A stretch of 56,942 nt of DNA from Gracilaria caudata (taxonomy: Eukaryota > Rhodophyta > Florideophyceae > Gracilariales > Gracilariaceae). The notes under the pieces were generated by a model. It worked only from the letters and a program-made list of their open reading frames with translations. It made no database searches and was not told where the DNA came from. The translations under genes and the position numbers were made by a program. Location: the NCBI GenBank assembly GCA_030374735.1, contig JASCIV010000056.1, positions 1-56,942 on the forward strand, in the 5' to 3' direction. Shown piece after piece: positions 19,799 to 28,673 of this stretch (position 1 is its first letter; every line of letters starts with the position of its first letter).

Positions 19799-20821
19799 TC
19801 AGTTTTGACTATGCGAAGGGCTGAACATGGCATTCTTTATGTACATAGACATGATAGATTGAACGTGCTCGCTGCAGCACTTCTGAGCGTCCTTTGCTAT
19901 CTGGTCGAGCTGACCGCCTCCTTTTCCAGGAGCTGATTTCTTTTCCGATAAGTAGTACCCACTGCGTCCGTGCGGGTTCCCCTTCTCCAACTGCTTCTCT
20001 GCCTGTTTAACCTTGTTAGAGATGTCGGTTAGTTGCTGAACAACGTAGTCCTTGCTTTGCACTAATGGCGACGTTGACAACGCTCTCGCCCAGTACTTGT
20101 TCCACAAAAGGTCTAGCAAAGTAGCGTCGAGTGTGCTCTTGAAATAAGACACTTCAAGTGGGTAGTAGTTGTTACAGTGAACACCAAAGTCCTCAATCTT
20201 GTTCAGCGGAATCGTTTGATACTCATTGGCACCCTCTGTCGGAGGTCTATACTGGCGAGGGTAGGTGCGAAACGCACCCAGGTCGACCTTTCCCGCAGAA
20301 ATTGTCCGGATTGGGTCAACGACAATAGCCAGGAACGGATCCTCGAACTGCTGATGATAGCTCTGTGTGTCGACATCTATACCACTGAGCCAACAGCCGT
20401 AGCCAGGATGAGAATGATACCATCCGATGATATTTTCCCGCCTAAGCACCTTGTTACATTCTGTGCTGTACTGGACAAGAAATTCTGTCGCCGCCTGACC
20501 CGCATTAACTCTTGTTTCCGTTCCTTCCACTGGAAGTGGGAAAACGTCCATTACTATAAACGCTCTATCGGCGACCTTTCCTTGCATGGAGCCCATTACT
20601 TCGATTGAGCCTCCAGAACGTGCGTGCATCGCCATTTTGATAAGGGCAACAGCTGATATGTGTACATCTTTAAACCAGTTCGGATCCTGGGACCACGGTT
20701 GCTTTTCTCGCAGCTGTGCCTGTTCTTCATCATCGTAAAAATATCTAGCATCGTCTTGCGCGGTTGTTCGCGTGATGTTATTCTCTACTTCAAAGGCGCG
20801 TCGCGCGTCAATGGAGTTCAT
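19799..20821 (-). CDS. CSN5: COP9 signalosome subunit 5 (JAMM deneddylase)
   Basis: The protein has 340 residues, as is usual for CSN5. It is the metalloprotease that removes Nedd8/Rub1 from cullins within the COP9 signalosome. The MPN+ domain (about 45-190) includes the zinc-binding JAMM motif HSHPGYGCWLSGIDVDTQ preceded by the conserved Glu of SIEVMGSMQG. DPFLAIVVDPIRT follows. The YYPLEVSYFKS and LWNKYWARALS segments of the CSN5 C-terminal region distinguish it from the proteasome subunit Rpn11. All zinc ligands are intact. It converges with NAR1 (245 bases apart) and diverges from PNG1. The gene is unspliced. Confidence 0.95.
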   Translation of the reverse strand: MNSIDARRAFEVENNITRTTAQDDARYFYDDEEQAQLREKQPWSQDPNWFKDVHISAVALIKMAMHARSGGSIEVMGSMQGKVADRAFIVMDVFPLPVEGTETRVNAGQAATEFLVQYSTECNKVLRRENIIGWYHSHPGYGCWLSGIDVDTQSYHQQFEDPFLAIVVDPIRTISAGKVDLGAFRTYPRQYRPPTEGANEYQTIPLNKIEDFGVHCNNYYPLEVSYFKSTLDATLLDLLWNKYWARALSTSPLVQSKDYVVQQLTDISNKVKQAEKQLEKGNPHGRSGYYLSEKKSAPGKGGGQLDQIAKDAQKCCSEHVQSIMSMYIKNAMFSPSHSQN

Positions 20822-21301
20822 CCTATGAGTCCTTGGTACGACCCTTTTGACAATTCAGTGAAGCAAGGAAGCTATCAAGAAAATGAAAGCAGCTTGGAAA
20901 CTGTGTGATTTGGCTTCACAACATGAATGCCGATGACGAAGCTTGTAATGTTGCCTAACGGGAGAGATGATAGGGGTGGAGAAAAGGGTTTTTCTTTGAT
21001 CCAGGGGGACGCTTTGCCCAAGACTACCAAACCAGAAAAAGGTTACGAAGGCTGCAGTTTGTGTCGAAGACACGCACAACATTTGATAAGGTTCAAATTC
21101 TGCTCTTGTGTTGCTGGAAAAGGTGTAAGACTTTGCTCTTACTGTAATACAGGACAACATATCTACACGTAGTAGGGGTAGAAGTTCTACTGAAGAAAGT
21201 AATTGTTTCTCTCTTCTTTGCCAAGGTGCTCTTCGTGAACTACAAGGGTAGTGTGAAACGCTAAGTCACAGAACAGCTGTTCCGACCGACCTTGTTGCGT
21301 C
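20822..21301. other. Divergent promoter of CSN5 and PNG1
   Basis: The 480-base stretch separates two divergent genes. A plus-strand frame at 20927-21172 has paired cysteines but no family match and probably is not a gene. No TATA element is obvious. Confidence 0.5.
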
Positions 21302-22594
21302 ATGAGCAACTCATTCACTCTCGAAGTTTTTCCGTCGTCTGCGCCAGATTACAGAAGCGCTGTGAAAGTTAACGTGCTGGTCGATGAGACCACCTTGCTA
21401 GACTTCCGGTATCAGTTGTTTTCTCTGACCGATATTGCACCGGAGCGCATATATCTTCGAGCCAATGGGGTGGTCATTGAACCAGACGACGATTCTGACT
21501 CGACAAAAACGCTTTCAAATGCTGGTATATCAAAAGAAACCCCTTTATCGTACTCTGATGGTCCTTTCCAAGAATCGCAAAGAGGAGAAACACAGCAACT
21601 CGTAAGCCTTGAAGACGTTCAGCGAGCTTTACGAAGAGTGAAAGTTACCTCTTCATCGGTCCCTGAAGATGTGCATACCGAGAGGTTTATATCAAAAGTG
21701 AAGTCGTATTGGGACGCAATTTTGGAGTATGAAGACCCTGAGTTGCAGCAAAAAGCATTAAGGGTCGTTCCGTTGGACGATTTGATGAAGCTAGCGCAGG
21801 AGTCATTTTGTAAAGAGGAGTATCCCAGTCTTCGCCACGCACTTTTTAAACAAGCTTTGCATTGGTTCAAACACTCTTTTTACACTTGGGTAGATGTTCC
21901 GGATTGCTGGTCTTGCGGTAAAAAAACAGCATTGACTGAGGTAGTACAACCTTCTCCATCCGAGGCAAAGCACAAAGCTAGTCGCACGGAAGTGTTCCAA
22001 TGTGGTTCTTGCGGAGCTGAATCTCGCTTTCCTCGTTATAATGATCCTGCTAAACTCTTGGAAACAAGAAGGGGTAGATGCGGAGAATGGGCGCAGGCGT
22101 TTACGTTGATAGCTCGCTCTCTCGGATTTCGAGTCAGAGCCGTACACGACTGGACCGACCATGTATGGACCGAAGTGTATCTGCCTGAAGATTCTACTGG
22201 ACGCTGGGTGCACGCGGACTCATGCGAAGACATTATGGATGAGCCGTTGCTGTACGAAAAAGGATGGGGCAAGAAGTTAAATTACTGCATTGCTACCGGT
22301 GTGGACGTGGTGCTTGACGTGACGAAGAGGTACACGGAGGATTATGAGAAACTGAAGGACAGACGAACGTTGGCAAATGAAAACCTTCTGCAGCAAGGTT
22401 TGTATTCGCTGCATTTGGAATCGCTTGGACGACAGAACGAGGTAGGGCGAAGGGATGCTGAAGCGCGGTATGCTCGGGAGATGGAAGACCTGCAAGTGGA
22501 TCGCGAGATCGAAGAAGAGGCTGACTTGCCTGGAAGGCAATCGGGCAGTGCGGCGTGGGTAAAGTCAAGGGGAGAGGACGGATCAAGCAAGTAG
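21302..22594 (+). CDS. PNG1: Peptide:N-glycanase (cytosolic deglycosylating enzyme)
   Basis: The protein has 430 residues. PNGase/NGLY1 removes N-glycans from misfolded glycoproteins exported from the ER, before proteasomal degradation. Residues ~3-85 look like a ubiquitin-like domain (LRANGVVIEPDDDSDS, TLSNAGI). Two zinc-binding CxxC pairs, CWSCGKK and CGSCGAE, precede the transglutaminase-like core. The catalytic triad is visible: Cys ~260 in RRGRCGEWAQAF, His ~287 in HDWTDHVWTEV and Asp ~306 in WVHADSCEDIMDEP, followed by EKGWGKKLNYCIA. The PUB domain and the C-terminal PAW domain of animal NGLY1 are absent; in layout it resembles the shorter fungal/plant enzymes but with an N-terminal UBL-like part. 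Expected location is cytosol. Confidence 0.92.
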   Translation: MSNSFTLEVFPSSAPDYRSAVKVNVLVDETTLLDFRYQLFSLTDIAPERIYLRANGVVIEPDDDSDSTKTLSNAGISKETPLSYSDGPFQESQRGETQQLVSLEDVQRALRRVKVTSSSVPEDVHTERFISKVKSYWDAILEYEDPELQQKALRVVPLDDLMKLAQESFCKEEYPSLRHALFKQALHWFKHSFYTWVDVPDCWSCGKKTALTEVVQPSPSEAKHKASRTEVFQCGSCGAESRFPRYNDPAKLLETRRGRCGEWAQAFTLIARSLGFRVRAVHDWTDHVWTEVYLPEDSTGRWVHADSCEDIMDEPLLYEKGWGKKLNYCIATGVDVVLDVTKRYTEDYEKLKDRRTLANENLLQQGLYSLHLESLGRQNEVGRRDAEARYAREMEDLQVDREIEEEADLPGRQSGSAAWVKSRGEDGSSK

Positions 22595-23007
22595 TAAGCG
22601 ATGCCCGAGGTGCTGAGAAGCGTCGTTCCCAGGGCGCATGTAACGATATTGAGAGAATCATTTTGTAGAACGTAACTTGGATAAAGGTAAAGTTCTTGTT
22701 TGTTAAATTCAAACGAAACTGTCCACGATGAGCCCATGAGAGATGATGAACAATCGTAGACAAATCACTTCATTGCTCCGCGGACACAAAAGTCAGATAG
22801 ACTTCTTTTTTTTACCGGTAGTACCCATTCAATCGCCTTCATCCAAATGGGCAACGGTCGCCATTGCTCAAAGTCAAAAGCTTGTTGAAAAGCAGGCATC
22901 TCCAGCATCAGAAGGCGGATATGCGGATGAGAACATGATGTTCTGTATCACGGAAAGAAAGCCACGCACTGATCGAATTCAAATGTCAAATCGGTCTCTG
23001 AGGGAGT
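22595..23007. other. Gene-free interval between convergent genes
   Basis: The 413-base stretch lies between PNG1 and the 48-codon minus-strand gene and should hold both 3' ends. An open plus-strand frame at 22743-23015 has no recognisable product. Confidence 0.5.
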
Positions 23008-23154
23008 TTAGTTAAGCTTCTTGAGGGGGTCGTTCGCGTATAAGAGAGTGTCTGTAGAGGGGTCCATAGAGCTTAGGGCGTAAACAGAGCCAATTGTTAA
23101 CAAAATGAGACCAATGCTGCTCCAGAAAACGATTTGAAACATTCCGATGTCCAT
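23008..23154 (-). CDS. 48-aa membrane protein resembling the ATP6AP2 (V-ATPase accessory) tail
   Basis: The ATG at 23154 (minus strand) gives 48 residues: a short MDIGMFQ head, one membrane segment (IVFWSSIGLILLTIGSVYAL) and a cytosolic tail MDPSTDTLLYANDPLKKLN. The spacing F..V.W...L.L....Y....MDP..D...Y matches the C-terminal transmembrane segment and tail of the renin receptor/ATP6AP2 family, which sits in the V-ATPase Vo ring. The lumenal domain (about 300 residues in animals) is absent. Only about 380 bases separate this ATG from the divergent lipid phosphatase, and I see no upstream exon. In-frame sequence continues to 23205 without an ATG. I infer a minimal V-ATPase-associated subunit. 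Short length limits certainty. Confidence 0.65.
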   Translation of the reverse strand: MDIGMFQIVFWSSIGLILLTIGSVYALSSMDPSTDTLLYANDPLKKLN

Positions 23155-23534
23155 TGTGGCTTGATTGTGGCGGCGGGAAGTGGAAAGCGTCAATGGCGTG
23201 TGCAATGTTTGAGGAGATGGCAGACCAACAGGGGGTTGTCATCAACGGAAAAGAGCGAACGTAATGTAAGACCGAGAAACGTGTAACTTCGCGTGTTACA
23301 CCGCTACAGTACACGTAGTCGAATTGTCATCCAACACTTGGCCGACCAATCAAAGGTATTGCTGCAGTTCGGGGAAGAGGATAGCAGCTTTTGAAGCAGC
23401 CTTTAAACCTTCACGAATCTGACTATCCGCCACACTGCTGCAGGTGCAGCAATGCTTTGGGAGCCACAGGGGTCGGAGCGCATACAACCGTCAGCAATAG
23501 AACATCCTCCTCAAGAGTGCTTTCTCCCCGGCAG
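23155..23534. other. Divergent promoter interval
   Basis: The 380-base stretch separates the 48-aa gene from the lipid phosphatase. It holds a 7-bp inverted repeat GTGTAAC/GTTACAC at 23281-23301. An open frame runs upstream of the phosphatase ATG from 23391, but lacks an ATG. Confidence 0.5.
23281..23301. promoter_or_regulatory. Dyad GTGTAAC-n7-GTTACAC
   Basis: Perfect 7-bp arms flank seven bases in a divergent promoter. Its right half, GTGTTACACC (23293-23302), is repeated exactly at 7344-7353 in another promoter. Confidence 0.35.
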
Positions 23535-24395
23535 ATGATTCAGCGGCTCGGCTTGTCCTGGCTGCCTCTGCGTCGCAAGGGAAACGCCGTCTCTGTGAAG
23601 AAGATGACTAAACCAGCAGAGAGGAATGCCCCGGCGCCGTCCGTCAAGTGGGATGCACTAGTGCTGCTTGTGCTCATCGCATTATTGATATATGTTGACG
23701 TGTTTGTTCCACCATATGTACGACCGGTTGATTTGGACGATCCGGCCTACAAGTTTCCCCATATCCCAGACATTGTTTCCGCCGGCGCAGTGGTCGTGAT
23801 TAACTTCTTCGGTCCCCTTTTCATACTTCCTCTAGCAAACCTAGGAACGATAAGATATATCAGACCTTTGTTTGTTATTTACACATTGTCTCTCTTCGAA
23901 TCAAATATCCTAACTATGTTGATTACCTCCCTATTCAAAGTGATCGTTGGGAGGCCCCGTCCCTATTTCTCTAGCGTTTGCGAGTCGTACGCACCAAACG
24001 TTGAAAACCTCTGTGTGGGTCATGAAAGGGCTGTCAGAGAGGCAAGAAAATCATTTCCGAGCGGGCATTCATCATTATCATTCAGTGCTGCCACATTTTT
24101 GTTTTTTTATCTCACACATCGCCTTCGAGTAGGTGAGCTAGACACACCTGCCAGATTAGGTAGGATGGTTGTATCTCTCTCGCCGTTGATTGGGGCGGGA
24201 CTCATTGCTGCATCGAGAACGATTGACTATCACCATCACTATTCAGATATTGTCGCTGGGGCGGCAATGGGGGTGTTCATTGCCGCGTTTGTATTTTGGA
24301 GCCGGATGAATTCCATATCCAAAGCTATGGAACTTGCAGATGCATCCAGAAGTGAGTATGCACTAGTTCCTGATGCAGACGAGGAATCGGTATGA
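23535..24395 (+). CDS. Lipid phosphate phosphatase (PAP2 superfamily)
   Basis: The protein has 286 residues from the first ATG at 23535. PAP2-type phosphatases of this group hydrolyse phosphatidic acid and other lipid phosphates on membranes, without needing magnesium. The three signature motifs are present: KVIVGRPRPYF (about residue 135), the PSGHSS motif (about 173-178) and SRTIDYHHHYSDIVAG (about 227-242). These provide the catalytic His nucleophile, the acid His and the phosphate-binding Arg/Lys residues. About six hydrophobic segments surround them. The N-terminal ~45 residues are basic (LPLRRKGNAVSVKKMTK) and cytosolic. Overall architecture fits yeast DPP1/LPP1 and plant LPPs. Substrate preference is unknown. 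Confidence 0.9.
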   Translation: MIQRLGLSWLPLRRKGNAVSVKKMTKPAERNAPAPSVKWDALVLLVLIALLIYVDVFVPPYVRPVDLDDPAYKFPHIPDIVSAGAVVVINFFGPLFILPLANLGTIRYIRPLFVIYTLSLFESNILTMLITSLFKVIVGRPRPYFSSVCESYAPNVENLCVGHERAVREARKSFPSGHSSLSFSAATFLFFYLTHRLRVGELDTPARLGRMVVSLSPLIGAGLIAASRTIDYHHHYSDIVAGAAMGVFIAAFVFWSRMNSISKAMELADASRSEYALVPDADEESV

Positions 24396-24671
24396 CATTT
24401 CGCTATTATGAAAGAGCCTGAGCCACTGCGGGAGCAAACCAGGACGAAAATGGTTCAGAAAATGGGTTTTCATATTTATCTGCAATCATAATAACATGTT
24501 ACGTGAAGGAGCTCAAGAGAAGTTGACGATAGTTGTGAATGAGGTCTAGTTGTGAGGGATGGTTTCAAACGAAAATAAGGACGGAAAGCAACAGGCGCAA
24601 CTGCGATTTCTACAGTTCGAACGGTCGTTGAAAGTATGCTGTTCATACGGAGCGAAACAGCGCGGTACTCA

Positions 24672-25032
24672 TCAAGACCATGGCCTCTTGCTAAACACCG
24701 AAAAGCTGTGGAGATCAGGGCTTGCAACGCTTTGCGAAGAGGCACTGGGCACTGAGATGATTTCGTAGATGACAAAAGCAGCCTGCATAGCGAAGAAAAG
24801 GGTGAAAATGGCAATCGAAAGGACAACGGTGCGATTTGATAGTATTTGACGTATCCTTTTTTATAGAGAAGTGGTTAGTTTTTATCGTAGGAACTGATGA
24901 TACTCCATCAAACTTTATACCATGGAGAGCAAGCCGGATACTGATTACTCACGTCTTCGTCGTTGAGCTCTTAACAGGCAGCAAAGGTCGACCGGCTTCT
25001 TCGTCGAGCTCCGACCCTGTCATAAAGGGCAT
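24672..25032 (-). CDS. 87-aa single-pass membrane protein, two exons
   Basis: Exons complement(24953..25032) and complement(24672..24855) join in phase 2 to give 87 residues. Neither exon is long enough to stand out alone. Exon 1 reads MPFMTGSELDEEAGRPLLP, then a Ser/Thr/Lys stretch. Exon 2 adds a basic IRQILSNRT, one strong membrane segment (VVLSIAIFTLFFAMQAAFVIY, about 40-60) and a Ser-rich tail ending SVFSKRPWS. The charge distribution suggests an N-terminus-in orientation. I do not recognise the family. Support comes from the intron, whose GTGAGT donor, ACTAAC branch site and AG acceptor match others here and keep the frame across the junction. It lies between a lipid phosphatase and an MFS transporter. 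Confidence 0.62.
24856..24952 (-). other. Spliceosomal intron, 97 nt
   Basis: The donor is GTGAGT, a perfect ACTAAC branch sequence lies about 25 bases before the acceptor, and the acceptor is TAAAAAAG. The pyrimidine tract between them is short. Confidence 0.75.
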
Positions 25033-25696
25033 GCGAATGGAGAGTTAATAGATATACCAAAGAATTAAACCCGTTTGTGTTCGAGAAGGGGTCAGGAAGA
25101 ACCAGTTACGGGAGATACTTAAAAAGCATCGAATCTGCGTTTGGGGTGGTTTGGGGTGGTACAAGAACAGAAGGTGGAAGACTTTGGTTACGTCGCTGCT
25201 TCACTTTGGTCGTCTGCAGCACGTCTGTGATGAGGTGGAAGCGAATTGTGAGGGCGAAGGAGTCCCCTTCGAGTCACGTGCGGAGAGATGATGTGGAAAT
25301 GGGAATAGTGCAGGTGATTCGTGTTTAGCTTTCCAAGCCGATTGCCTGTTCATGAATCATGGCGTGTGGTTCGCTTTGGTAAGTTACGAAATGGCGCGAG
25401 GTGCAAGGGCATGGTGCGCTTGTGTTGGGCCCCAATAAAAATGCATCATATTTGGATTTACCAGTTAATAACCCGAACGCATCACCAAAACCGAGCACCA
25501 GAGGGTGACAATGCCAGCTGATATCGGCAATCCACCCTCAGAGGCAATCGATCCGGTAATTTATGGTATATATACAATCCTTTCGTGCTCCTCAGAGCCC
25601 GGGCTAAATCCACGCGCATTTGGTTCTCGGCTGTGCATCCAAGCACGAGGCGTTCCATTTGCCCCGAAAGTTTCTTTCAACCAATACAGAGGGAAA
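25033..25696. other. Intergenic interval with tandem decamer
   Basis: It contains the 3' end of the MFS gene and the promoter of the 87-aa protein. A tandem 10-base repeat TTGGGGTGGT x2 lies at 25141-25160, about 110 bases upstream of the small protein's ATG. A plus-strand GTAAGT (25379) lacks a partner acceptor. Confidence 0.5.
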
Positions 25697-27007
25697 TCAT
25701 TCTGCAGCCTCAACGTCAACAGGCAGTTCACAAGGATGCTCGACAAACTTTGACGAATGCGATAGAGCGCATGAAGCAAGTACACCTGTTGCAGCAAGTG
25801 CGCTCAACATGAGAAAAGAAGCAACGTATTCGCCAGTAATATCTCGCAAAGCACCAACTCCTACATGAACTACGCTCATCCCGGCGTTCTCAACAGCTTT
25901 GTAAACTCCTAGCGCAACTGGCACCGCTGTATCTTCGACGGAGAGCGCAACTGAACTCATTAACGTCACTGGCGCAGCTCCAAATCCAATTGCAATAGTT
26001 ATCAGTCCAATGTAAAGAAGAGTTGCAGACCCAACGCCTTTCATTAACGAAACTGAGCATAGAACGGCACCAAGGGTGAGCAACGCACAACAGCTGGCCA
26101 AGATGTAGCCGCGGTGTGCGGTTCTGTCCTGCAAAACTCCAAACAACGGCGAAGTAAAGCCAGCGTATAACAACATGCCTCCTGATAGTAAACCCGAATG
26201 TAAAGGATTCCACCCAAATGATGCCTGAAAAGCATCTGGTGCAAAGTGTAACAATGTGAAAACTACGCTTGCAACAGCCAACCAGTCGTACGATACAAGC
26301 CAAAACGGTATTGTAAGCTTTTTCATCATGGACACAAGCAGGTCGAATGATGGCGTCACAAAAGACGATACCGTTTGTCGGTTGAGTCTCGAATACGCCA
26401 AGGTTGCAAGCAAAGGAGGTAGGCAAATCAATGCTGAACACCACATGGCGAAGTTCAGACCGTACTCATCGAGCAAAACTGCAGGGAGCGTCAGTCCGGT
26501 AAATGAGGCCAACCTACTAACAAGAAGCATTACACCAAAGCCTATTCCAGATTGTGTTCGAAAACTTCTCGCGATAATAGCTCCTTGGAGAGTAGTGAGT
26601 GCTCCGTCGCATAAACCGAACAGAAAGCGACCGACTACGAGAAGACCATATGATGAATTCACAACGCCTAGCGCGCAGAGAACTGTGGAAAGCATTATAA
26701 AAGACGATAGGAGTATGGCTGATGGTCCGTAGGGAAGACAGCCCAAGGCTATCCCGGAAATAACGGGCAGTACAATTCCAGGAATTGCTTGCGAGGAGAA
26801 CAAAAGGCCATATTTAGTACGCTGCAAACTCAGAGCTTGAATGATAGCTGGACCCAAGGAAGAGAGGGAATGTTTGTTGTAGTGAGATCCTATGGTGATG
26901 AGCGACGTGGTGAAAAGCAATAAGCCTTTGCTGTACGCATTTTCTGCAGATGGAGTTTCCGCAGCTGGTGATATGGCTTGATAGTTTTGCTTGCCGCGAG
27001 GTGTCAT
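25697..27007 (-). CDS. Major facilitator superfamily transporter, MFSD1-like
   Basis: The protein has 436 residues from the ATG at 27007 (a GTG lies 15 bases upstream). About twelve hydrophobic segments are visible in two sets of six. YNKHSLSSLGPAIIQALSLQRTKYGLLFS after the first segment, and GRFLFGLCDGALTTLQGAIIA in the fourth, recall MFSD1-type carriers of lysosomal/endosomal membranes, which export dipeptides in animals. The second half has GWNPLHSGLLSGG and LFGVLQDRTAHRGYILA, the latter similar to the D-R/K-x-G-R loop motif of the superfamily. The C terminus is acidic. Transport substrate cannot be read from sequence; MFSD1-like is the best guess and another orphan MFS subfamily is possible. 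Confidence 0.8.
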   Translation of the reverse strand: MTPRGKQNYQAISPAAETPSAENAYSKGLLLFTTSLITIGSHYNKHSLSSLGPAIIQALSLQRTKYGLLFSSQAIPGIVLPVISGIALGCLPYGPSAILLSSFIMLSTVLCALGVVNSSYGLLVVGRFLFGLCDGALTTLQGAIIARSFRTQSGIGFGVMLLVSRLASFTGLTLPAVLLDEYGLNFAMWCSALICLPPLLATLAYSRLNRQTVSSFVTPSFDLLVSMMKKLTIPFWLVSYDWLAVASVVFTLLHFAPDAFQASFGWNPLHSGLLSGGMLLYAGFTSPLFGVLQDRTAHRGYILASCCALLTLGAVLCSVSLMKGVGSATLLYIGLITIAIGFGAAPVTLMSSVALSVEDTAVPVALGVYKAVENAGMSVVHVGVGALRDITGEYVASFLMLSALAATGVLASCALSHSSKFVEHPCELPVDVEAAE

Positions 27008-27654
27008 GGTGCACGCTGTCACGGCGACTCTCCCAGATCCACGAAGGGCTTTTGTTCACTCGAGAGTCTCGAGTCGAGACTCCATCCCCGTGACTCCAAA
27101 TTGAATTGTCCAGATTGCCAGGCAGATCAAATCAAAAGGTGGTGAAGGGCAGATTTTGACCGCATCTTGAATATTTTGGAAATAAAAGGGAGAAAATCTC
27201 TATGATCTCACAAGAACTCCACGATAAACGCTTATCATTCATTTCATCATGATGAGCGGTCGTCACGACAACCGTACAGATGCTGCTCTCTTACTGACGT
27301 GGATGATCATCATTAAGCTACAGGGGCCTGCGGCGTGGGGAGATAGGGGCTTGCAAGTAGCACATCCTTAGAACTACGGATCATTCAGAACTCCCTATTG
27401 CAGGTCTTCGAGGAGAATTAGAAGAGACCATTGAAACATCATACCTAGTACCTATCTTTTCATCCGTTGACGACCTCATCGCGTCGCAGTATCTCAAGCA
27501 CGAGCTCACGCTCCTGTTCCTGCTCCGCTAGGTCTTTGTCGAAGTGGCCGCAGAGCAGCTCTTGACAAGAAATCTAAACATACAAGACTGGAAAACGGAT
27601 CTGCTCTGCACTGCGAACCACTTAATATTTTGCAAAACGTGCTGGAGCATTTAA
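27008..27654. other. Divergent promoter of the MFS transporter and PrmA
   Basis: It holds a 19-base dyad at 27064-27082, a GATAA/TTATC dyad near 27223 and a TCATCATGATGA palindrome near 27244. A plus-strand frame from 27248 encodes about 41 residues of no known family. No gene is supported. Confidence 0.45.
27064..27082. promoter_or_regulatory. Dyad GAGTCTCGA-G-TCGAGACTC
   Basis: Perfect 9-bp arms flank one central G, only 57 bases upstream of the MFS start codon. It is the longest odd-centred dyad found in a promoter here. Confidence 0.45.
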
Positions 27655-28593
27655 ATGCCACTTCATCGCATCCAAGTACATGTCCAATCTTCAACGGACA
27701 CTAACTTTGTATCGGACTTTCTCTTTGAGTTAGGTGCTTTGTCAGTTTCAGTTGAGGATGGCTTTCGTGGAACAGACGGTGAAACACCCATTTTTGATGA
27801 ACCTCCCTTGTCAGGGGCACTGGGCACAAGATCACCTCCACCACTTTGGCAGAACGCCAAAATCTCTGCCCTGTACGCAATACAATGTGACATAGAACAG
27901 CTCACCATGCTAATCGCCACCCAGTTTAACTTGACCGAGTCGCCGACATTTTCGATGGAAACCGACCTTTTCGATGAAAAGGATCCAGAAACCTGGATTC
28001 GAGAAGTGCAAGAGTCCTTTGTTCCAATAGTGGTTGGCCGCATTCGCATCTCGTTTCCATGGCATGACGTGGACCCTTCTTTTATAAATCTCAAGCTAGA
28101 GCCAGGGTGTGCCTTTGGTACAGGTGAGCATCCTACAACCAAACTTTGTCTCTCCTGGCTTCAGAAGACCGTCCAACCCAATACGACGCTACTGGATTTT
28201 GGCACTGGAAGTGGGATACTGGCGATTTCAGCCGTTCTTTGCGTTCACAACGTCGAAGCCGTTGGAGTTGATCTCGATGTGAACGCGGTAGACACTGCGA
28301 AATCGAACGCCGAGAGAAATCAAGTGATGGATCGTGTTATATTCTGTGAAAACCGCGACGAGCCCCACGATAGAAAGTATGATGTTGTTGTTGCCAACAT
28401 TTTAGCTGAACCGCTCAAGCACCTTGCAACAAAGCTGGTGCGACGAATGAAGCATGGAGCTTCTATCGGCCTTGCTGGCGTACTATGTTCACAAGCTGTA
28501 GGCGTCATGGAAAGTTACCAGCGTGAAGGAGTGATGCTTGAACAAGCGGAAATAGACAACAACTGGGCATTACTGATCGGACGAAAACCATAG
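27655..28593 (+). CDS. prmA: PrmA-type ribosomal protein L11 methyltransferase
   Basis: The protein has 312 residues, similar to bacterial PrmA (about 293), which trimethylates ribosomal protein L11. The N-terminal L11-recognition domain ends near DKDPETWIREVQESFVPI. The linker LEPGCAFGTGEHPTTKLCLSWL and SAM-binding motif LLDFGTGSGILAISA follow, with VGVDLDVNAV, and VVANILAEPLKHL corresponding to the N-I/P-x catalytic region. In eukaryotes such enzymes are expected in mitochondria or plastids, but no transit peptide is visible. An in-frame stop immediately precedes the ATG, so a leader would need an unseen upstream exon. Bacterial or organellar ancestry is likely. It ends just 80 bases from convergent RPC34. 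Confidence 0.9.
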   Translation: MPLHRIQVHVQSSTDTNFVSDFLFELGALSVSVEDGFRGTDGETPIFDEPPLSGALGTRSPPPLWQNAKISALYAIQCDIEQLTMLIATQFNLTESPTFSMETDLFDEKDPETWIREVQESFVPIVVGRIRISFPWHDVDPSFINLKLEPGCAFGTGEHPTTKLCLSWLQKTVQPNTTLLDFGTGSGILAISAVLCVHNVEAVGVDLDVNAVDTAKSNAERNQVMDRVIFCENRDEPHDRKYDVVVANILAEPLKHLATKLVRRMKHGASIGLAGVLCSQAVGVMESYQREGVMLEQAEIDNNWALLIGRKP

Positions 28594-28673
28594 TCACGCG
28601 AAACCTGCTTCTAACAAATTGCAGTTCCAGAATGACAACCAGAGCCCCGTTTCTCATGTTCACGTGACCACGT

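Noticed and set aside
21088..21100. tRNA B-box-like GGTTCAAATTC
   Set aside because: No A-box at the correct distance and no acceptor stem.
20927..21172. 81-codon frame with CSLC, CSC and CSYC cysteine pairs
   Set aside because: It lies in a divergent promoter, the cysteine spacing matches no known zinc motif, and a plausible start context is lacking.
25353..25753. Possible plus-strand gene with a GTAAGT donor at 25379
   Set aside because: No branch site or clear acceptor follows, and the second exon would overlap the MFS coding region antisense.
27480..27595. Minus-strand Glu-rich stretch upstream of PrmA (KDLAEQEQERELVLEILRR)
   Set aside because: It needs a weak acceptor and an upstream exon overlapping PrmA; the plus strand is equally open here.
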